The notes under the pieces are model-generated. The model had not been told where the DNA came from, made no database searches, and saw only the letters and a program-made list of their open reading frames with translations. A stretch of DNA of 64,000 nt from positions 1 to 64,000 of the forward strand of contig NZ_JBBHZZ010000001.1 in assembly GCF_037482405.1 (NCBI RefSeq), given 5' to 3'. Origin of the DNA: Pseudokineococcus marinus. Its GTDB lineage: Bacteria; Actinomycetota; Actinomycetes; Actinomycetales; Quadrisphaeraceae. The position numbers were made by a program, and so were the translations under genes. Each line of letters begins with the position of its first letter. The first letter of the stretch is position 1. Positions 16,152 through 25,134 of the stretch are shown one piece after another.

Positions 16152-17098
16152 GCGCCCCGCTGGTCCGCCTCGCCGGGGCGACCCGCCGCTACGGCGACGT
16201 GACGGCGCTGGACGGCGTCACGCTCGACGTCCCCGCCGGGCAGCTGCTCGGTCTCCTCGGCCCCAACGGGGCGGGCAAGTCGACCCTGCTGCAGCTCGTC
16301 AGCGGCCTGCGCCGACCGACGTCCGGCGTCGTCGAGCTCTTCGGCCGCCCGCCCTGGGAGCCCGCGGCGCGGGCCGGCCTCGGGATGACGCCCCAGGAGA
16401 CCGGCCTGCCGCCGACGCTGCGCGTGCGCGAGGTCGTCGACGTCGTCGCCGGCCACTTCCCCGACCCGGTGCCGACGGCGGAGGTGCTCGAGCGCTTCGG
16501 CCTCGGTGACCTCGCCCGCCGGCAGACCGGGGGCCTGTCGGGCGGGCAGAAGCGGCGGCTGGCCGTGGCGCTCGCCTTCGTCGGGCGGCCGCGCCTCGCG
16601 CTCCTCGACGAGCCCACGACGGGCCTGGACGTCGACGCCCGCCACGACCTGTGGGACGCCGTGCGCGCCTACCACCGCGACGGCGGGACGGTCGTGCTGA
16701 CGAGCCACTACCTCGAGGAGGTGGAGGCCCTGGCCGAGCGCGTCGTCGTCGTCGACCGCGGCCGCGTGCTCGTCGACGGCTCGCTCGAGGAGGTCCGCTC
16801 GGCCGTGCCGGCCCGCCGGGTGCGCGTGCGCGCCGCGGCGCTGCCGGACCTCGGCGCCGACCGCGCGCTCGTCGACGGCGACCGGCACGAGCTGTGGACG
16901 AGCGACGCCGACGCGCTCGTCCGCCGGCTCGTCGGCTCGGGCGCTCCCTTCGCCGACCTCGAGGTGGCCTCCGCGTCGCTCGAGGAGGCCTTCCTCGCGG
17001 TGACGGCCGCCGCCGACGACCGGTCGGGGAGCCGGTCCGCGACAGGCGTCCCTGGCACGAGCACGCCCACGACGAGCACCCCCGAGGTGGCGCGATGA
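16148..17098 (+). CDS. ABC transporter ATP-binding protein
   Basis: 316-residue ATPase of the drug/antibiotic efflux (CcmA/DrrA-like) class. Walker A is 'GLLGPNGAGKSTLLQL', the signature is 'TGGLSGGQKRRLAVALAF', Walker B is 'LALLDEPTTGLDVDAR', and the switch histidine is in 'VVLTSHYLEEVE'. The C-terminal extension after about residue 215 resembles the regulatory domain of DrrA-type exporters. It overlaps the regulator by GTGA and the permease by ATGA. Substrate unknown; export is likely because no binding protein is encoded. Confidence 0.92.
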   Translation: MSAPLVRLAGATRRYGDVTALDGVTLDVPAGQLLGLLGPNGAGKSTLLQLVSGLRRPTSGVVELFGRPPWEPAARAGLGMTPQETGLPPTLRVREVVDVVAGHFPDPVPTAEVLERFGLGDLARRQTGGLSGGQKRRLAVALAFVGRPRLALLDEPTTGLDVDARHDLWDAVRAYHRDGGTVVLTSHYLEEVEALAERVVVVDRGRVLVDGSLEEVRSAVPARRVRVRAAALPDLGADRALVDGDRHELWTSDADALVRRLVGSGAPFADLEVASASLEEAFLAVTAAADDRSGSRSATGVPGTSTPTTSTPEVAR

Positions 17099-17910
17099 GC
17101 CCGACCCCCACGACGGCGACGCCGAGCGACGTCACCCCCGCCCGCACGGGCGGCGGGCGCACCGGCGGCCTGCGCCTCACAGCGCTGCACACGCGCGCCC
17201 AGCTGCTCGAGACGGTCCGGGTGCCCATCGCCGTCATCGGAACGGTGGTCTTCCCGACGCTGACGATGCTCTTCTTCGTCGTCCCGCAGCCCTTCGCCGA
17301 CGACCCCGCGCAGGCGACGGCGGCGACGGCGCAGATCTCGCTCTTCGCCGTCATGAGCGTGTGCCTGTTCACCTACGGCGTCGGCGTGGCCGAGGACCGC
17401 GCCCTCCCCTGGGACTCCTACCTGCGGACCCTGCCGGTGGGCGCGGGCCCGCGACTGGCGGGTCGCCTGCTCAACGGGCTGGCGTTCGCGCTCGTGAGCC
17501 TCGTGCCGCTCGTCGTCGTGGCGTGGCTGCTGACCGCCGCCGCGCTGCCCGCGGACCGCCTGGTGCTCACGGCGGGCGCCCTCGCGGTCGCGGCCCTGCC
17601 GATGCTCGGGCTCGGGCTGTGGATCGGCTACGGCATGTCGACGAAGGCGGCCCTCGCCGTCGCGCAGGTGCTGCTGCTGCCGCTGGCGTTCGGCGGCGGG
17701 CTCTTCCTGCCGCCGCAGATGTTCCCCGGCTGGCTGGACGCCGTCAGCACGTGGCTGCCGACGCGGGCGGGCCGCGACCTCGTCGTCAGCGCGACGACGG
17801 GCGCCGACCTGCCGGGCACGACCTGGCCCGTCCTCGCGGCGTGGGCGCTGCTCACCGCCGTCCTGGCCGTCCGCGCCTACCGGCGCGACGAGGGGCGGCG
17901 CTTCCGCTGA
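17095..17910 (+). CDS. ABC-2 type transporter permease
   Basis: 271-residue membrane subunit paired with the ATPase just upstream. After a Thr/Pro-rich hydrophilic N-terminus of about 35 residues there are six hydrophobic segments. 'LLLPLAFGGGLFLPPQMFPGWLDAVSTWLP' has the pattern of the conserved ABC-2 permease segment before the last helix. The ATG at 17095 overlaps the ATPase stop. It is the last gene of the operon; only 43 nt separate it from the convergent zinc-ribbon-like gene. Confidence 0.9.
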   Translation: MSPTPTTATPSDVTPARTGGGRTGGLRLTALHTRAQLLETVRVPIAVIGTVVFPTLTMLFFVVPQPFADDPAQATAATAQISLFAVMSVCLFTYGVGVAEDRALPWDSYLRTLPVGAGPRLAGRLLNGLAFALVSLVPLVVVAWLLTAAALPADRLVLTAGALAVAALPMLGLGLWIGYGMSTKAALAVAQVLLLPLAFGGGLFLPPQMFPGWLDAVSTWLPTRAGRDLVVSATTGADLPGTTWPVLAAWALLTAVLAVRAYRRDEGRRFR

Positions 17911-17953
17911 CGGCGAGGCGCCCGGGGCGGCCTGCCGCCACCCCTGGTGCGCG

Positions 17954-18163
17954 TCAGGCGCCGGCGGGGCGCTGGCTGTAGGCGATCTCGGGGTACTCGA
18001 CGCCGCAGCCGGTGCAGCGGTACCAGTCCATGCCGCTGACGACGACGCGCAGCTCGGCCGGGGCGCCGCAGTGCGGCAGGTAGCAGGAGCGCTGCACGGG
18101 CGCGGCGGTGCGCTGGGCGGGCACCCGAGCGGTGCGGACGACGTGGAGGGTGCTGCTGGTCAT
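17954..18163 (-). CDS. Small zinc-ribbon-like protein
   Basis: 69 residues with two cysteine pairs, C27-x4-C32 and C50-x2-C53, spaced like a small zinc ribbon ('SCYLPHC' and 'YRCTGCGVEYPE'). The N-terminal 25 residues are basic and hydroxylated. The ATG at 18161-18163 follows GAAGGA. No named family was recognised; it could be a nucleic-acid or protein-binding adaptor. Confidence 0.65.
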   Translation of the reverse strand: MTSSTLHVVRTARVPAQRTAAPVQRSCYLPHCGAPAELRVVVSGMDWYRCTGCGVEYPEIAYSQRPAGA

Positions 18164-18377
18164 GGCGGGTCCTTCGGGGGCTGGCGGAGGGCTGGTGGCG
18201 GAGCGGGCCGGGCGGCGGGTGCCGCCGGCGACCCCTCCGTCATCGGCACGAGGGCGCCCGTCCTGCAGTCCCCCCGCGCGAGGAGCCCCACACGCGAGCA
18301 GCCTGAGACCCCGCTCCGACGGCCCGGCGGGGCGCCCCGGCCCCGCCCGTCGCCACGCCCGCGGCCCCGCGCCCCCG

Positions 18378-18383
18378 TAGCGT
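18378..18383 (+). promoter_or_regulatory. -10 hexamer TAGCGT for the Pr6Pr gene
   Basis: TAGCGT ends 7 nt before the GTG at 18391 without a ribosome-binding site, indicating a leaderless mRNA. Confidence 0.5.
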
Positions 18384-18390
18384 CGCGCCC

Positions 18391-19026
18391 GTGAGCGACG
18401 AGGGGCAGCGCGCGTGGTGGGGCCTGACGGGCGTGGTCGCCGCGGTCTGCGTGGTGCTGCAGGTGGCGCTCGCGGCGACGTCGGGGGCGCCCGAGGTGGG
18501 GACCCGCGTCGTGCGCTCCCTCAGCTACTTCACCATCGACACCAACGCCCTCGTCGCCGTCCTCGGCCTGCTGGTGGCGGCCCGCCCGGACCGGACGGGC
18601 CCGTGGTGGCGGGCGCTGCGGCTCGGCGCGCCGCTGTGCATCGTCGTCGTCGGCGTCATCTACCACGTCGAGCTGCGCCAGCAGGGCCTCACGGGGATCG
18701 ACCTCGTGCTCGACACCGGCCTGCACTACGTCGTGCCCGCGCTGGCGCTCGTCGGCTGGCTCCTCGCCACCCCGCGGGGGCTCGCCGACGTCGGCGCCGC
18801 CCTGCGCGCGCTCGTCTACCCGGTGGTCTGGCTCGTGTGGACCTTCGCCCACGGCGCCGTCACGGACTGGTACCCCTACACCTTCCTCGACGTCACCGAG
18901 GTCGGCGCGGGCGGGGCGGCCGTGGGCGTCGCGCTGGTCGCGCTGCTGCTGGGCGTCCTCGCGGTCGCCGCCGTGGCCGGGGACCGGGCGGTCGCCCGCC
19001 GGCGCTCACCCGCCCCGCAGGGCTGA
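18391..19026 (+). CDS. Pr6Pr family integral membrane protein
   Basis: 211-residue protein with six predicted helices, matching the Pr6Pr (FAR-17a/AIG1-like) layout. 'RSLSYFTIDTNALVAVLGLL' carries the conserved 'F..QSN/DTN' type motif. 'GVIYHVELRQQG' and 'DTGLHYVVPALALVGWLL' follow, then 'DWYPYTFLDVTEVG'. The eukaryotic relatives are lipid hydrolases; the bacterial function is unknown. It ends 45 nt from the convergent sugar permease. Confidence 0.8.
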   Translation: MSDEGQRAWWGLTGVVAAVCVVLQVALAATSGAPEVGTRVVRSLSYFTIDTNALVAVLGLLVAARPDRTGPWWRALRLGAPLCIVVVGVIYHVELRQQGLTGIDLVLDTGLHYVVPALALVGWLLATPRGLADVGAALRALVYPVVWLVWTFAHGAVTDWYPYTFLDVTEVGAGGAAVGVALVALLLGVLAVAAVAGDRAVARRRSPAPQG

Positions 19027-19070
19027 GCCCTGGATCCCTGGACCGCTGGGCCCCGCACCCGTGAGGCCCC

Positions 19071-19946
19071 TCACTCCCGGACGGCGCCCTCGAGCATCCC
19101 GCGGATGAAGTGCCGCTGGAGCACCAGGTAGACGACGACGACGGGCAGCGCCACGAGCACGGCGCCCGCGGCGAGCAGCGAGGTCCCCTGCGTGTACTGG
19201 CCCTGGAAGAGGGCCAGGCCCAGCGGCGCCGTGCGCAGCTGCCCGGCCGGGGCCATGACCAGCGGGATGAGGAACTCGTTCCACGTCCACATGAAGACGA
19301 GCAGCACGAGCGTGGTGATGGCGGGCCGCCCGATCGGCACGAGCACCGACCACAGCACCCGGTGGGGGCCGGCGCCGTCGAGGCGCGCCGCCTCGATGAG
19401 CGAGCGGTTCGTCGTCCGGAAGTACGCCCGCATCCAGTAGGTGCCGAAGGCGACCGACTGCGCCACCTGCGGCAGGGCGATGCCCCAGACGGTGTCGGTG
19501 AGCCCGAGCGTGCGCAGGTCGAAGAAGAGCGGGACGACGACGACCTCGGTCGGCACCATGATCCCGAGCAGGAAGAGGTAGAAGAGCACCTCGCGGCCGC
19601 GGAACTCCATGGTGCCGAAGGCGTAGCCGCTCATGATCGACAGCAGCGTCGCCGCCACGACGACGACGACGGCGACGAGCGCGGACGTCGCCATGTAGTC
19701 CCCGAAGCGGCCCTGCACCCAGGCGTCGGCGAAGTTCTGCGGGCGCAGCCCCGCGCCGTCCGCGGCCCGCTCGGGGCTCAGCGCCTCGGCGACCACCGTC
19801 ACGACGGGGCCGAGCGCCAGCAGGGCGAAGCCGACGAGGACGACGTAGCTGACGGCGCGGTGCGCGGCCGAGCCGCGCGAGGGACCCCGCGCCGGCCCGG
19901 TCTCGGGCCCCTCGCCCCGCCGGCGGGCCGCCGTCGCGGCGCTCAC
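19071..19946 (-). CDS. Carbohydrate ABC transporter permease (MalG type)
   Basis: Inner-membrane subunit of a sugar importer, 291 residues with six helices. The EAA loop appears as 'SLIEAARLDGAGPHRVLWSVLVPIGRPA', the site that contacts the ATPase. 'RTAPLGLALFQGQYTQ' is typical of MalG-class proteins. The GTG at 19944-19946 overlaps the stop of the MalF-type gene (GTGA). No ATPase is encoded in the locus, so a shared MsiK-type ATPase elsewhere is likely. Confidence 0.93.
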   Translation of the reverse strand: MSAATAARRRGEGPETGPARGPSRGSAAHRAVSYVVLVGFALLALGPVVTVVAEALSPERAADGAGLRPQNFADAWVQGRFGDYMATSALVAVVVVVAATLLSIMSGYAFGTMEFRGREVLFYLFLLGIMVPTEVVVVPLFFDLRTLGLTDTVWGIALPQVAQSVAFGTYWMRAYFRTTNRSLIEAARLDGAGPHRVLWSVLVPIGRPAITTLVLLVFMWTWNEFLIPLVMAPAGQLRTAPLGLALFQGQYTQGTSLLAAGAVLVALPVVVVYLVLQRHFIRGMLEGAVRE

Positions 19947-20881
19947 CGCTGCCGGTCCGCGACGCGGTTGACGACGAGGTTGACGGCGAAGACGAGGACG
20001 GTGAGCACGACGCCGACCGCGGCGGCCGCGCCGACCTCGCCGAGCTCGAAGGCGCGGCGGTAGACCTCGTAGCTCGGCACCGTCGTCGACGTCCCCGGAC
20101 CGCCGCCGGTGGTGACGTAGACGAGGTCGAAGGTCTTCAGCGCCGAGATGATCGTCAGGGTCAGCGCGACGGCGATCTCGGGCCGGATCGCGGGCAGCGT
20201 GAGCGCGCGCAGCTGGCGCGCCGGGCTCGCGCCGTCGAGGGAGGCCGCCTCGTAGAGCTCCTTCGGCACCCGCGCCATGCCGGCCATGAGGAGCACGGTG
20301 ACGAGCCCGGTGGAGACCCACGTGCCGATGAGGCCGACGGCAGGCAGCGCCGTCGCGTAGTCGCCGAGCCAGGTGCGCGTCAGCGCGTCGAGGCCGACGG
20401 CGCGCAGGAGGTCGTTGAGCGTGCCGTCGGGCGCGTAGATCCGCCGCCACGCGACGGCGACGACGACCATCGCGATGACCTGCGGCAGGAAGACGACGGT
20501 GCGGAAGAGCGGCAGCCCCCGCACGCGGGCCCGCACGAGCAACGCGGCGAGCACGAGGCCGACGAGCAGCGGCAGCAGCGAGAAGAAGACGACGAGGACG
20601 AGCGCGTGGCCGAACGCCGCTCGCAGGCCCGCGTCGGTGAGGACGGCGGCGTAGTTCGCGAGGCCGACCGGCGTGCCGACGGTGAGCCCGTCGAAGTCGT
20701 AGAAGGAGAACTGCACGGCCCGCAGCAGCGGGTAGAGCAGGAAGGCGCCGTAGACGGCGAGCGCCGGGGCGAGGAAGAGGTACGGCGTCGCCCGCCCGCG
20801 CGGCGCCCGCCCCCGCACGGGGGCGGACGCCGCGCTCGCCGGGGCGACGGCCTCAGCCGCCGCTGGAGGTGAAGTCGGCAT
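19943..20881 (-). CDS. Carbohydrate ABC transporter permease (MalF type)
   Basis: Second membrane subunit, 312 residues. After an Ala/Arg-rich N-terminus, 'PYLFLAPALAVYGAFLLYPL' opens the first helix. The EAA loop is 'ELYEAASLDGASPARQLRALTLPAIRP'. 'FDLVYVTTGGGPGTSTTV' is a strong MalF-class signature. The ATG at 20879-20881 lies inside the end of the binding-protein gene (29-nt overlap), and the stop overlaps the MalG gene, so the three are translationally coupled. Confidence 0.93.
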   Translation of the reverse strand: MPTSPPAAAEAVAPASAASAPVRGRAPRGRATPYLFLAPALAVYGAFLLYPLLRAVQFSFYDFDGLTVGTPVGLANYAAVLTDAGLRAAFGHALVLVVFFSLLPLLVGLVLAALLVRARVRGLPLFRTVVFLPQVIAMVVVAVAWRRIYAPDGTLNDLLRAVGLDALTRTWLGDYATALPAVGLIGTWVSTGLVTVLLMAGMARVPKELYEAASLDGASPARQLRALTLPAIRPEIAVALTLTIISALKTFDLVYVTTGGGPGTSTTVPSYEVYRRAFELGEVGAAAAVGVVLTVLVFAVNLVVNRVADRQR

Positions 20882-22235
20882 AGTCGGCTTCGAGCGCGTC
20901 CGCCGCCTGCTCGGGGGTGAGCTCGCCGGCCAGCAGCCCCTGCAGCGTCTGGTTGAGCGTCTCGCCGAAGGTCGGCGTCGCGTAGTCGAGGTAGGGCAGC
21001 AGCGCGCCCTGCGAGCTCACGTCGTCGAAGGCCGTGTAGACGTCGGCGAGCAGACCGCTCTCCGGCGCGTAGGAGGCCGTGTCGACGACGGGCAGGTTGC
21101 CCGTGTCGGCGAGCACCTGCATGGCGTCGTCGCTCGTGAGGAAGTCGATGTAGGCGGCCGCGACGTCGGGCTCCTCGGCCGCCGTCGTGATGGAGAACGG
21201 GATGCCGGTGCCACCGGTCGTGGCGAGCTCGCCGCCGTCGGCGGGCGGCGGCGCGAAGAAGCCCGCGTCCTCGCCCATGGCGTCCTGCAGGTCGGGCGCG
21301 AGCCACGAGCCCGCGACGAGGAAGACGCCCTGCCCGTCGGCGAGCTGCTGCCACGCGGCGTCGTAGTTGGTGCCGTTGACGCCCTCGTTGAACCAGCCCT
21401 GCTCCTGCCACTGCTGCAGCTGGCCGAGCGCCTCGAGGTTCTCCGGCGTCGTCCAGCTGGCGCCCGCGTTGCCCAGGCCGAGGGCCTGGATCTCCTGCGG
21501 GTCCACGTGCGCCCCCTGCACGGCGCCGAAGACGTGCCCCGCGGGCCAGCCCTCGATGTTGCCGAGGAGCAGCGGCGTGCGCCCCGCGTCGGCCGCCGTC
21601 TGCAGGGCGGCCTCCAGGTCGCTCCACGTCTGCGGCACCTCGAGGCCGAGCTCGTCGAGCGCGCTGCGGCTGTAGTAGACGCCGACGACCTCGCCGACCT
21701 GCGGCAGCCCGTAGAGGGAGCCCTCGCCGAAGACCGTGCCGTCCTCGGAGTAGGTCGAGTACTGCAGCACGCTCTCGGGGTAGCGGTCGCGCCAGCCGTA
21801 CGCGTCGGCGTAGGCGTCGAGCGGCACGAGCTGGCCGGCGGCGACGAACTGGCCCATGGTCGCGCGGGCGTTGTTCGTCTGGACGACGTCGGGGGCGTCC
21901 TCCCCGGTGAGGGCCAGACGCAGCGTCGTCGCGAGGTCGTCGAAGGACTGCGACACCCGCTCGACGGTGACGTTCGGGTACGCCTCCTCGAAGGCGGCGT
22001 TGAGCTGGGTGATCTGCTCGTCCTGCCCGCCGCGGACCTCCTGGTCCCACACCGTCAGCGTCACGTCGCCCGCGCCGGCCACGTCGGTCGAGACCGGTCC
22101 GGTGGGCTGCGGCGGCGCCCCGCCGTCGTCGCTGCCGGACCCGGGGGCGCACGCCGTCAGCGCCAGGGCCGCGGCGGCCCCGAGCCCGACGGCGCGGGCG
22201 AGCGACCTCCCCGCCGCGCTCCTCGTCGATGCCAT
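20853..22235 (-). CDS. Extracellular sugar-binding lipoprotein
   Basis: 460-residue solute-binding protein of the sugar-importer class. The signal peptide ends in a lipobox 'LALTAC', so the protein is lipid-anchored outside the membrane. 'VTLTVWDQEVRGGQDEQITQ' begins the mature domain. 'YGLPQVGEVVGVYYSRSALDELGLEVPQTW' and 'FLVAGSWLAPDL' are typical of the family. Ligand unknown; with the GH4 enzyme and kinase next door an oligosaccharide or glycoside is likely. The ATG at 22233-22235 has GGAGGA upstream. Confidence 0.92.
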   Translation of the reverse strand: MASTRSAAGRSLARAVGLGAAAALALTACAPGSGSDDGGAPPQPTGPVSTDVAGAGDVTLTVWDQEVRGGQDEQITQLNAAFEEAYPNVTVERVSQSFDDLATTLRLALTGEDAPDVVQTNNARATMGQFVAAGQLVPLDAYADAYGWRDRYPESVLQYSTYSEDGTVFGEGSLYGLPQVGEVVGVYYSRSALDELGLEVPQTWSDLEAALQTAADAGRTPLLLGNIEGWPAGHVFGAVQGAHVDPQEIQALGLGNAGASWTTPENLEALGQLQQWQEQGWFNEGVNGTNYDAAWQQLADGQGVFLVAGSWLAPDLQDAMGEDAGFFAPPPADGGELATTGGTGIPFSITTAAEEPDVAAAYIDFLTSDDAMQVLADTGNLPVVDTASYAPESGLLADVYTAFDDVSSQGALLPYLDYATPTFGETLNQTLQGLLAGELTPEQAADALEADYADFTSSGG

Positions 22236-22311
22236 CGCCGGTCCTCCTGTCGTGGCTGCTGCTGGGTGCCGTGGCGCGAGAGCTGCGACGCGCCCGTGGG
22301 GGGAGCCTGCC

Positions 22312-23481
22312 TCAGAGGTCCGACGCCAGCGCGAAGGTGGCCTCCGCGCGCCGCACGGCGCCCACCGGGTCGGTCGGCAGCAGGTCGGCGAGGAAGCCGT
22401 ACCGCCGCTCGAGCTCCTCCCCCCGCGGGTCCCCCGCGCGGGCCCGCGTCGTCGTCGCGGCCCACCAGTCGGCGATGTCGCCCCAGCCGGGCGCCGCGAG
22501 CGAGCCCCCGAACTGCTGGACGGCGAGGGAGGCGCACAGCGCGGCGAAGGCGAGCCGCTCCTCCAGCGGCCAGCCCGCCAGCGTGCCGAGGACGACGGAC
22601 GCGCCGAAGACGTCGCCGGCGCCCGTCGGGTCGACGGCCTCGACGGCGACGCCGGGCACGCGCGCGGACTCCCCCGTCGTCGCGTCGACCGCCATCGCGC
22701 CGTCGGCGCCGCACGTCACGACGGCCAGCGGCACCCGCTCGGCCAGGGCGGCGAGCGCCCGCTCGGGGGTCGGGGTGCGGGTGTAGGCCATGGCCTCGAC
22801 CTCGTTGGGCAGGAAGGCGTGGCAGCTGCCCAGCCGCTCCAGCACCGCCGGGTCCCACGCGCCGCTCGGGTCCCACCCGACGTCGGCGAAGACGGCGGCG
22901 CCCTGGTCGCGGGCCGCGAGCCACCACGGCGCGTCGGCCGCGCCGTCGGGGGCCTCGTCGGACGTGCGGGCCGCCGGGTCCGCGTCGTGTGGCAGCGCGA
23001 GCTCGGTGATGACGGCGCGCGAGCGCGGCGGCGGTGAGCCCACGAGGTCGGCCGGTGGCACCGGCAGCGGGTGCCCGTGGGTGACCATGCTGCGGTCGCC
23101 GTCGTGCGCCATCGAGACGGTGACGGCCGAGTGCCAGCCGGGGAAGACGCGCGAGCGCGAGAGGTCGACTCCCTCCTGCTCGTGGAGCACCTGCCAGCAG
23201 AAGCGTCCGTAGACGTCGTCGCCGAAGCCGGCGGCCAGGCCCGTGCGCAGGCCGAGCCGGCTCGTGGCCACGGCCAGGTTGGCGATGCCGCCGGGCAGCG
23301 AGCCCATGCCCGTGGTCCACACCTCGGTGCCGGGCGCCGGCGCCGCCTCGAGGCCGGTGAAGACCATGTCGAAGAAGAGCTGGCCGGAGAGGAAGACGTC
23401 GAGGGGGGCCTGCGCGGCGTCGCCCCCCTCCGGGCGCGCGGGCCGCAGCGGGTCGTGGCGGGGAGGACCGGCGGGGGTCAT
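22312..23481 (-). CDS. PfkB-family carbohydrate kinase
   Basis: 389-residue ribokinase-like enzyme, phosphorylating a sugar or nucleoside with ATP. 'GSLPGGIANLAVATSRLGLR' is the N-terminal substrate-site motif. 'DPTGAGDVFGASVVLGTLAG' contains the catalytic aspartate and anion hole. Extra N-terminal residues (about 28) precede the fold. It is first in the minus-strand operon, 76 nt before the binding protein, and probably processes the imported sugar. Its start is 48 nt from the large inverted repeat at 23529. Confidence 0.9.
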   Translation of the reverse strand: MTPAGPPRHDPLRPARPEGGDAAQAPLDVFLSGQLFFDMVFTGLEAAPAPGTEVWTTGMGSLPGGIANLAVATSRLGLRTGLAAGFGDDVYGRFCWQVLHEQEGVDLSRSRVFPGWHSAVTVSMAHDGDRSMVTHGHPLPVPPADLVGSPPPRSRAVITELALPHDADPAARTSDEAPDGAADAPWWLAARDQGAAVFADVGWDPSGAWDPAVLERLGSCHAFLPNEVEAMAYTRTPTPERALAALAERVPLAVVTCGADGAMAVDATTGESARVPGVAVEAVDPTGAGDVFGASVVLGTLAGWPLEERLAFAALCASLAVQQFGGSLAAPGWGDIADWWAATTTRARAGDPRGEELERRYGFLADLLPTDPVGAVRRAEATFALASDL

Positions 23482-23528
23482 GCGCGCCTCCTCCTGCTCG
23501 TCGGCCGTCGCGCGGCGGGGCGCCGCCG

Positions 23529-23740
23529 CGGCGGCGCCGTGCGGGGCGACCGTAGCCCCTCGCCGGTGACGCCCGTGGGGCGCGCACGGCCCGCCGCGGC
23601 GGGCCGTGCGCGCCCCACGGGCGTCACCGGCGAGGGGCTACGGTCGCCCCGCACGGCGCCGCCGTGGCGGCGCCGTGCGGGGCGACCGTAGCCCCTCGCC
23701 GGTGACGCCCGTGGGGCGCGCACGGCCCGCCGCGGCGGGC
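23529..23740. repeat. Threefold alternating inverted repeat (copies forward, reverse, forward)
   Basis: Positions 23529-23596 and 23597-23664 are perfect reverse complements with no spacer (136 bp). The first 75-bp copy, 23530-23604, then recurs directly at 23666-23740, offset by exactly 136 bp. The unit contains GCGACCGTAGCCCCTCGCC. It fills the divergent promoter between the kinase and the GH4 gene. It could be a fold-back duplication or an assembly artefact. Confidence 0.85.
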
Positions 23741-23752
23741 AGGATCGGGGGC

Positions 23753-25093
23753 ATGAAGCTCGTGCTGGTCGGTGGGGGCGGCTTCCGCGTGCCCCAGGTC
23801 GTCGAGGCCGTCGGCGCCGCGGACGCCGCGGTGCGGGTCGACGAGGTGCACCTGCTCGACCCCTCCCCCGAGCGGCTCGGGGTCATGCGGTCGGTGCTCG
23901 ACCAGCTGGCGCAGCGCCTGCCCCACCCCCCGCGCGTGAGCGTCGGCAGCGACCTCGACGAGGGGCTCCGGGGCGCGGACTTCGTCTTCTCCGCCATGCG
24001 CGTGGGCGGCACCGCCGGCCGGGTGCTCGACGAGCGGGTGGCCCTCGACCTCGGCGTCCTCGGCCAGGAGACGGTCGGCCCCGGCGGCCTGTCGTACGCC
24101 CTGCGGACGCTGCCGCACGCGCGCCACCTCGCCGAGCGCGTCCGCGCGGTCGCCCCCGACGCCTGGACGATCAGCTTCACCAACCCCGCCGGCGTCGTCA
24201 CCGAGGCCATGCGCGCCGTGCTCGGCGAGCGCGTCGTCGGCATCTGCGACACCCCCATCGGGCTCGTGCGCAAGGCCGTCCGCGCCGTGGGCGCGCCGCC
24301 CGGGGCGGACGTGTCCTTCGACTACGCCGGGCTCAACCACCTCGGCTGGCTGCGCTCGCTGCGGGTCGACGGCGAGGACCGGCTGCCCGCCCTGCTGGCC
24401 GACGACGACGCCCTCGACGCGGTGGAGGAGGCGCGCCTCCTCGGCCCGGACTGGGTGCGCGCCACCGGCGCCCTGCCGAACGAGTACCTCTACTACTACT
24501 CCTTCCCGCGCGAGGCGACGGAGACGCTCCGCACCGCGACGCAGACGCGCGGGCAGGTCCTCGACGCCCAGCAGGGCGACTTCTACGCCCGCGCCGCCGC
24601 GCACCCCGAGCGCGCGCTCGAGACCTGGGAGCAGGTGCACGCGGCGCGCGAGGCCGGCTACATGGCCGAGTCGCGCGGCGCGGACGAGGAGCGCCGCGCC
24701 GAGGACGTCACCGGCGGCGGCTACCAGCGGGTGGCTCTCGACCTCATGGCCGCGCTCGTCACCGGCCGCCCGGCGACGATGGTCCTCGACGTCGGGAACG
24801 ACGGCGCCCTGCCCGGGCTGCCGGACGACGCCGTCGTCGAGGTCCCGTGCACGGTGGACGCGGACGGCGTGCACCCTCACCCCGTGGCGCCGCTCGCCGG
24901 CGACATGCTCGGGCTCGTCCAGCAGGTGAAGGCCTCCGAGCAGCTGCTGCTCGAGGCCTCCCTCACCCGCTCGCGCGAGCTGGCCTGGCGGGCCTTCGCC
25001 GCGCACCCGCTCGTCGACTCCGTCGCCGTCGCGCGCCGCCTCGTCGACGGCTACCGCACGGCGATCCCCGAGGTGGGGCGGGCGCTCGACTGA
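23753..25093 (+). CDS. GH4 family 6-phospho-beta-glucosidase-like glycosidase
   Basis: 446-residue NAD- and divalent-metal-dependent glycosidase, acting by oxidation-elimination. The NAD-binding loop is 'MKLVLVGGGGFRVPQVVEAV'. 'FTNPAGVVTEAM' and 'GICDTPIGL' carry the conserved Asn and metal-site Cys. 'GLNHLGWLRSL' provides the metal-site histidine and places it with phospho-beta-glucosidases. 'NEYLYYY' is also typical. Because the importer is ABC-type and not PTS, the substrate may be phosphorylated by the neighbouring kinase. The ATG at 23753 follows CAGGAT, so the mRNA may be leaderless. Confidence 0.9.
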   Translation: MKLVLVGGGGFRVPQVVEAVGAADAAVRVDEVHLLDPSPERLGVMRSVLDQLAQRLPHPPRVSVGSDLDEGLRGADFVFSAMRVGGTAGRVLDERVALDLGVLGQETVGPGGLSYALRTLPHARHLAERVRAVAPDAWTISFTNPAGVVTEAMRAVLGERVVGICDTPIGLVRKAVRAVGAPPGADVSFDYAGLNHLGWLRSLRVDGEDRLPALLADDDALDAVEEARLLGPDWVRATGALPNEYLYYYSFPREATETLRTATQTRGQVLDAQQGDFYARAAAHPERALETWEQVHAAREAGYMAESRGADEERRAEDVTGGGYQRVALDLMAALVTGRPATMVLDVGNDGALPGLPDDAVVEVPCTVDADGVHPHPVAPLAGDMLGLVQQVKASEQLLLEASLTRSRELAWRAFAAHPLVDSVAVARRLVDGYRTAIPEVGRALD

Positions 25094-25134
25094 GGGCACC
25101 GCCGCCCTGGTCGGAGGTCCGGTGGCGGGCCGGG

